Source: Rhizopus sp. PT2906 (lineage: Eukaryota; Mucoromycota; Mucoromycetes; Mucorales; Rhizopodaceae). From it: DNA of 64,000 nucleotides. Made by a program: the position numbers and the translations under genes. Shown piece by piece: positions 60,101 through 64,000 of the stretch (the first letter of the stretch is position 1; every line of letters starts with the position of its first letter). Under the pieces are notes generated by a model. It had not been told where the DNA came from and ran no database searches. It was given only the letters and a program-made list of their open reading frames with translations. Where the stretch lies: positions 160,038-224,037 of the forward strand of contig JAMYHX010000016.1 of assembly GCA_025529335.1 (NCBI GenBank), in the 5' to 3' direction.

Positions 60101-61884
60101 TAGGAGAGATAGTATCACAGTCTATTGATAGAAAGCATAGCAACATAGTGACGAAGTTGAAGATAACAGACTTTTGTTTGCTGCCCGTGGGTTGGTCACA
60201 TATGTGGCTGCGAAGTTTGGAAGGAGCAAGGTTTTCGAGGATAAACATGAGTAGTTGGAATACAGTGGATATGTTGGCCTGTTCCATAGACAAGGACACG
60301 TCGCTTGCCAGTTCTGTCAGTAAAAATAATATTTTCCAGTACGCGGGTAATATGCTGGTATCTGGCTCAAACCAGTACCGCTGCACAAGCTCCAACAGTG
60401 AGCCTATACTATGACCGTCGTATACTTGATCAGGCTCTTGGACAGAGTTTGTCTGCCTGCAGACGTTGGCCATTAGACATTTGCATAGTGATTCTAGAAC
60501 GCATATTCTTGCTAAAGACCCAGGCGCAGTTCCTATCACTTGGTAGTGTGAGGTCCAGTGATCGTCTGCGACGGATACAAGTTTTCCTTCTGACAGCTTA
60601 TCCAATAAATCGAGTACACTAGAACGTACGAATGAACTATTATTGGTAGTCTCTTGGGTATCCGGTTTGGGAGTATGCCTGTTAATGATATATGCAAATG
60701 CGTAGACTAATGACTGAAACGCAGCTGGTGATGAAGGTAGATAGTTTGGGAACTCAATACAAGGTTCAACTAGATTGTTCAGTATACCAATAACTCTTTC
60801 CTAAAGTAAAAATAATAGTAGAGTTTAGATATAGCAAGAGAGAAAAGAGAGAGAGAGGGGAACTTAATACTTTTAAGATGGTATCGCTTGAGCTTAGGAT
60901 GCTACAACAAAACAAGACTTGCTCAAAGTGTTCCTAAAAGAAAAGAAGGGAGAAAAAGATGTTTAAAGATTGGATCAGCTCACAAGTACATGTTTATATC
61001 AAGATGAGCTTACTGAGGAATCTAAAAGTTTAAAACGATTTCTAATATAATCAAACGTATCCAGCGCTTGCTTGCAATCCTCGACTGCACAAAATGAGTT
61101 AGGAAGCAAAATTAACATTGTCGTGCTTACTTTTCTGAGGCTTTCTATCAAAAGGGACAAAGAGAACAGCCAAGATATCACTTGAAAAGGGTAATCGAGT
61201 AGCTGATTTATGTTTTTTCATAATGTCCATAATGGAAGTCATATTGGCGGATATTCTTGTCACATTCGATGCCTGTTCAGATTGTTCAAGCAGTTCATCC
61301 GACAATGTTGTTGAATATCTTAAAAATTTCGTCTTTTTGCTTGCTTTTACTGAAAAATTATTTAATTCCTTTTTGACAGCTGCATTATTATCAATAAAGC
61401 TTGCATCCTGAGATCGAGTGTTGATATGACTCAATAATTTTTCCAAGTCTCGTTCAAGTCTGTAAATATCTTGTTGAACAGCAGTTGAAGTAGCATAGAT
61501 TGCGCCATTATGTCGTCCAGCGCCCATCTTTGGTTTAAAGCCTCGTACAAAATTGGACATGCCTGCTGCTTGAGCAGCTACTAGTGTTGTATTAGCCAAA
61601 CTCATCTTGTTATAGTCAAATCCGTTCTGATTTCGTAAAAAGGGGTTGTATGTTTGCTTTTTATGCACTGGTGGTATATTTGATTTGGGAATATTGGCGC
61701 GAGAGGGACTGGGCGAGTCTGATGTGAGAATGGAGGCGTGATGGAAAGCATCATTGCCAAACTCTGTAATGTTTTCACGAATCTTGTCCCAAGCTGAAAA
61801 ATTCTTTGTTTTCTTTTCTCGTTGCTGTTTATCTGTCAACTGTTGTTCTTTATTCTTTGTTGATTCATGACCTTCTTGTGACAT
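54197..61884 (-). CDS. Giant helical-repeat protein, probably UNC80-like
   Basis: Exons (minus): 61884-61131, 61084-61014, 60933-60871, 60800-58478, 58425-54197 (7,440 nt, 2,479 aa, frame kept at every junction). The N-terminus is charged ('MSQEGHESTKNKEQQLTDKQ'), with Ser/Pro-rich segments. Then come about 2,000 residues that look all-helical and HEAT/ARM-like, and a Ser/Pro/Asn-rich region near the end (about 2190-2410). Conserved-looking segments: 'PLPLRVILCNIFLNIRFFCN', 'TRVVTRFKRLFKSNRGYVIFLPALFKVFCESESC', 'RFYAVHQEAFVFQMLGSLVPS', 'EFITLVHIYMKHGGRLS'. No catalytic motif or clear membrane segment. By overall recall it resembles fungal UNC80-like proteins, which associate with Cch1/NALCN-type cation channels. 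I am not certain; a Furry/Mor2-type scaffold is the main alternative and fits less well. Confidence 0.6.
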
Positions 61885-62018
61885 TTGTTGTTTATGAAAA
61901 GAAATAATACAATTGGAAAATTTACTGGCGAATTAAAAAAGTAACCTCAGATCGATTATTGATCTGCCTCCTTTGTTAGAGTATAAAAAGAGACAAGGTA
62001 ATAAAAAATATCTATTTA

Positions 62019-62724
62019 TTAAACACCACCTTTCTTTACATTAAAGAAGCTCTTGATAACAAGTGTTTGTAATACAGCCATTGAGACAATAGCAAGACTT
62101 TCCAATAGAGAAAACCAAAACATTCGACTTTCTGTAGAAACAACAGTGGCCGCATTACGATTTTCTCTTGTACGGAAATACCTCTGTGTACGAGCAATAT
62201 TTGTCAAATCGCCTGACAGTCTAAAGATAGTTTCTTCCATTTCAGTGAGAGTTTGAGGTTGTTCCTTTCCAGATGCATCCTTTTGGAATTCAGGTCGTAC
62301 TTCATGTTCTACGAGTATTTCGAAATCAATAAGCTTTTCAGCAAAGGTTGACATTTCATTGGCAAAACAAAAAGCATATTCGCCGACGTCATTGGCTGTA
62401 AAGACATAATCTGCTTGTTTCTCTTGTTGTCCTTCTAAAATAACATTGTCTCTAGGTCCTACAACTTCATAGTCAATATCAAATGAACCACCTTGTTGCA
62501 CCTATGACTATGTTATTAAGTGTTTAAAAATAAAAGCAAAGGTTACATACAGCAAAATAGAATCCAATCTTCTTTCCTGGTTTATCTGTCATTACATAAA
62601 AGCAAGCCTTTTCATTGGCAGCAACACTATATGTCAAAGCTGTTGCTTCTGAACCAGATGGGAGGGTGGCAAGTGTGAACAGTAAGCCCAGGAATACACT
62701 AGAGACTAATGAGCGAAAGAACAT
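62019..62724 (-). CDS. p24 family (Emp24/Erp) ER-Golgi cargo receptor
   Basis: COPII/COPI vesicle membrane protein that helps load cargo such as GPI-anchored proteins. Exons 62724-62551 and 62501-62019 (657 nt, 218 aa). A signal peptide ('MFFRSLVSSVFLGLLFTLATL') is followed by a GOLD domain with its two Cys ('ANEKACFYVMTDKPGKKIGFYFAVQQGG', 'DVGEYAFCFANEM'), then a coiled coil ('TEMEETIFRLSGDLTNIARTQRYFRTRENRN'), one TM ('FWFSLLESLAIVSMAVLQTLVIKSFF') and a short cytosolic tail 'FFNVKKGGV' with FF and KK signals. Which p24 subfamily (gamma/Erp1-like or other) I cannot say. Head-to-tail with the UNC80-like gene. Confidence 0.92.
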
Positions 62725-62913
62725 CTTACTTTGACACGTAAAAAAGAAGTAAAAAGAAGAACAAGCTTGAAAGTTGTCCTTAATAACGCTGTTTAAAATA
62801 ATTTTCGCCAATACAATCTTTACACTTTAAACTTCTAAAAATGAGAAAATAGCATAGCTATTTTGGATAATTGTAATTGAGAACCAACTTTTTCAAACTA
62901 GTTAGCAACAATT

Positions 62914-63816
62914 ATGACAAGAGATGTTTACATGGAGGATCTCTCTTTGGAAGATTCAAGTATCTCCGAGGAACAAACATCCATGATCTATACCAGTTTG
63001 ATGTCAATGATGCGTCTAACATTAAAACAAGATGACAGAGCGAAGGAGAAGACAACGATTGTGAGCAGTTCGTAAAAGAGAACGATGAGAAGGTTAAGCT
63101 GGAGAAATTTGCTGAAAATCCCACATCGAATACTTCAAAAACGAACAGCAAAAAGTCTGCTATGCCCTACAAAACATATACTACTTCTCAAATTGTCGAT
63201 TTTATCGGCTTAATTGTTGATCAAGCTCAGATTAAGGATACTGCAGCAAAAACAGGCATTACTCTTTCAACTGCGTATCGCTATCAAAAGATGTGGAACG
63301 AAACTCAAGAAGTTCCTGGGGAAAAGAAAAGAGGTCGAGTAAAATCCGAAGTACTAACGGAAGAGCACACGCTATTCATCGTGGAACTTGTTGACAGTTT
63401 TGCGCCAATGACTTTAGAACAGATGAGGAAAAAATTGATAGAAGAATATCCAGCTTTTTCTATTAGCAAGATTCCAGTTTTATCGCCATGTCAAAGAGCA
63501 ATGCGCTTTATCGAAATTCGGATGAAACCCTTACGAAAAGAAAAACTGCTGTTCAATCACGGCTGTCTGATAACGAAATGGATTTTGAGAAGAACTGTGT
63601 ATTTATCGATGAGACTGGTTTCAATTTACATATTAGTCGCGCAAGAGATTGGTTAAAAGTAGGTGAACCAGCAAAAACTGTGGTTACAGAGAACAAAGGG
63701 ACTACAGTCACTATTCTTGGTGCTATTTCTAGCCAGGGTGTTATTGATATTTCTCTAAGAAAGCCTGTTGTCGTAACTGGAATTAAAAAGAAAAAAACTG
63801 ATAGGAAGATCGTAGC
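62914..63816 (+). pseudogene. Broken IS630/Tc1-type (DDE_3) transposase
   Basis: Three overlapping frames together give a transposase. The first is 'MTRDVYMEDLSLEDSS...' from 62914. The second runs 'NENDEKVKLEKFAENPTSN ... MPYKTYTTSQIVDFIGLIVDQAQ' with a homeodomain-like HTH ('TAAKTGITLSTAYRYQKMWN') to about 63475. The third is 'EMDFEKNCVFIDETGFNLHISRARDWLK ... TILGAISSQGVIDISLRKPV'. At least two frameshifts (about 63035-63075 and 63470-63490) break it. The first catalytic Asp is present in 'FIDETGFN', but the second and third are missing because the sequence runs into the dispersed repeat at 63817. This is an old, dead copy, unrelated in detail to the transposase at 8925. Confidence 0.85.
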
Positions 63817-64000
63817 TACTGTATTTTTATTAATTATTGACATTAAGTTTATAAAATGTTGTCATAAAATAAAAAAGTTATTTGCGTAAAAAGACGACAA
63901 AGAAAAATATGTTTGAATAAAATGACATCATGTCAAAAGAGAGAGAGAGAGAGAGATAATGGGTATATGTAGAAAAAGAGAGAAAAAGTATGTTAGTATT
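63817..64000. repeat. Second copy of the LTR-like dispersed repeat, inverted, cut by the window edge
   Basis: Reverse complement of 11548-11717 with few mismatches and a longer (GA)n run. Its boundary at about 63817-63820 coincides with the end of transposase homology, so the repeat probably inserted into, or recombined at, the transposase gene. The other end lies beyond the window. Confidence 0.8.

Noticed and set aside
59131..60622. Several 100-137-codon plus-strand ORFs inside the giant minus-strand gene
   Set aside because: They overlap a continuous 2.3-kb minus-strand exon in other frames and carry no family motif.

Overview
This is nuclear DNA from a filamentous fungus, most likely an early-diverging one of the Mucorales type (Rhizopus/Mucor/Choanephora-like). 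The window is AT-rich, with genes split by many short introns (about 45-100 bp, GTA(A/T)G...AG). Gene content fits this group: a GH45 endoglucanase, an RlpA-like secreted protein, a PL14-type polysaccharide lyase, Tc1/IS630-type transposases, and ordinary eukaryotic housekeeping genes. I rebuilt exon structures by hand. For every multi-exon gene given without caveat, the exon lengths add up to whole codons.

Layout. 1-4.6 kb: the 5' part of a divergent protein O-mannosyltransferase (minus), divergent from VPS74/GOLPH3, then DPH2. 4.7-7.7 kb: the exosome nuclease DIS3 (minus). 7.9-11.2 kb: a large palindrome. Two 863-bp inverted arms carry the 5' half of a probable PD-(D/E)XK-like multi-copy gene and flank a Tc1-type transposase whose first catalytic Asp is Gly. 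11.3-11.8 kb: an LTR-like dispersed repeat and a tandem CCCTTTGAG array. 12.0-15.3 kb: ITC1/ACF1-like ISWI partner (minus). 15.3-17.7 kb: no recognisable gene. 17.7-18.9 kb: RPL5. 20.0-22.3 kb: DUR3 urea transporter. 22.5-26.4 kb: an NDP-kinase domain fused to a tail of about 950 residues, mostly low-complexity. 26.4-30.2 kb: HSC20 and CDC24. 30.5-32.6 kb: an MFS transporter. 32.7-33.5 kb: a secreted Cys-rich repeat protein. 33.5-35.7 kb: gene-poor with one decayed ORF.

35.8-41.4 kb: an RlpA-like secreted protein, a divergent pair of mitochondrial OXPHOS genes (ATP19 and GRIM-19/NDUFA13), a GPI-type PL14-like lyase, a bZIP factor and GH45 cellulase. 42.6-47.0 kb: GH47 mannosidase converging at 17 bp on an acyl-CoA-synthetase-like gene that has lost its catalytic motifs and C-terminal domain. 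48.1-54.0 kb: RSP5 HECT ligase, TOM40, RPL43, tropomyosin. 54.2-61.9 kb: a giant (2,479 aa) helical protein, probably UNC80-like. 62.0-62.7 kb: a p24 cargo receptor. 62.9-64.0 kb: a broken IS630/Tc1-type transposase truncated by a second, inverted copy of the 11.5-kb dispersed repeat.

Most genes are single-copy housekeeping genes with no operon-like logic. Local groupings worth noting are PMT/VPS74 (glycosylation), ATP19/GRIM-19 (shared 210-bp promoter), and secreted wall or polysaccharide enzymes at 32-41 kb. The unusual material is the palindrome, the two apparently non-catalytic paralogues (PMT-like and ACS-like) and the NDK fusion. Functions are assigned from remembered family motifs, not from database searches.
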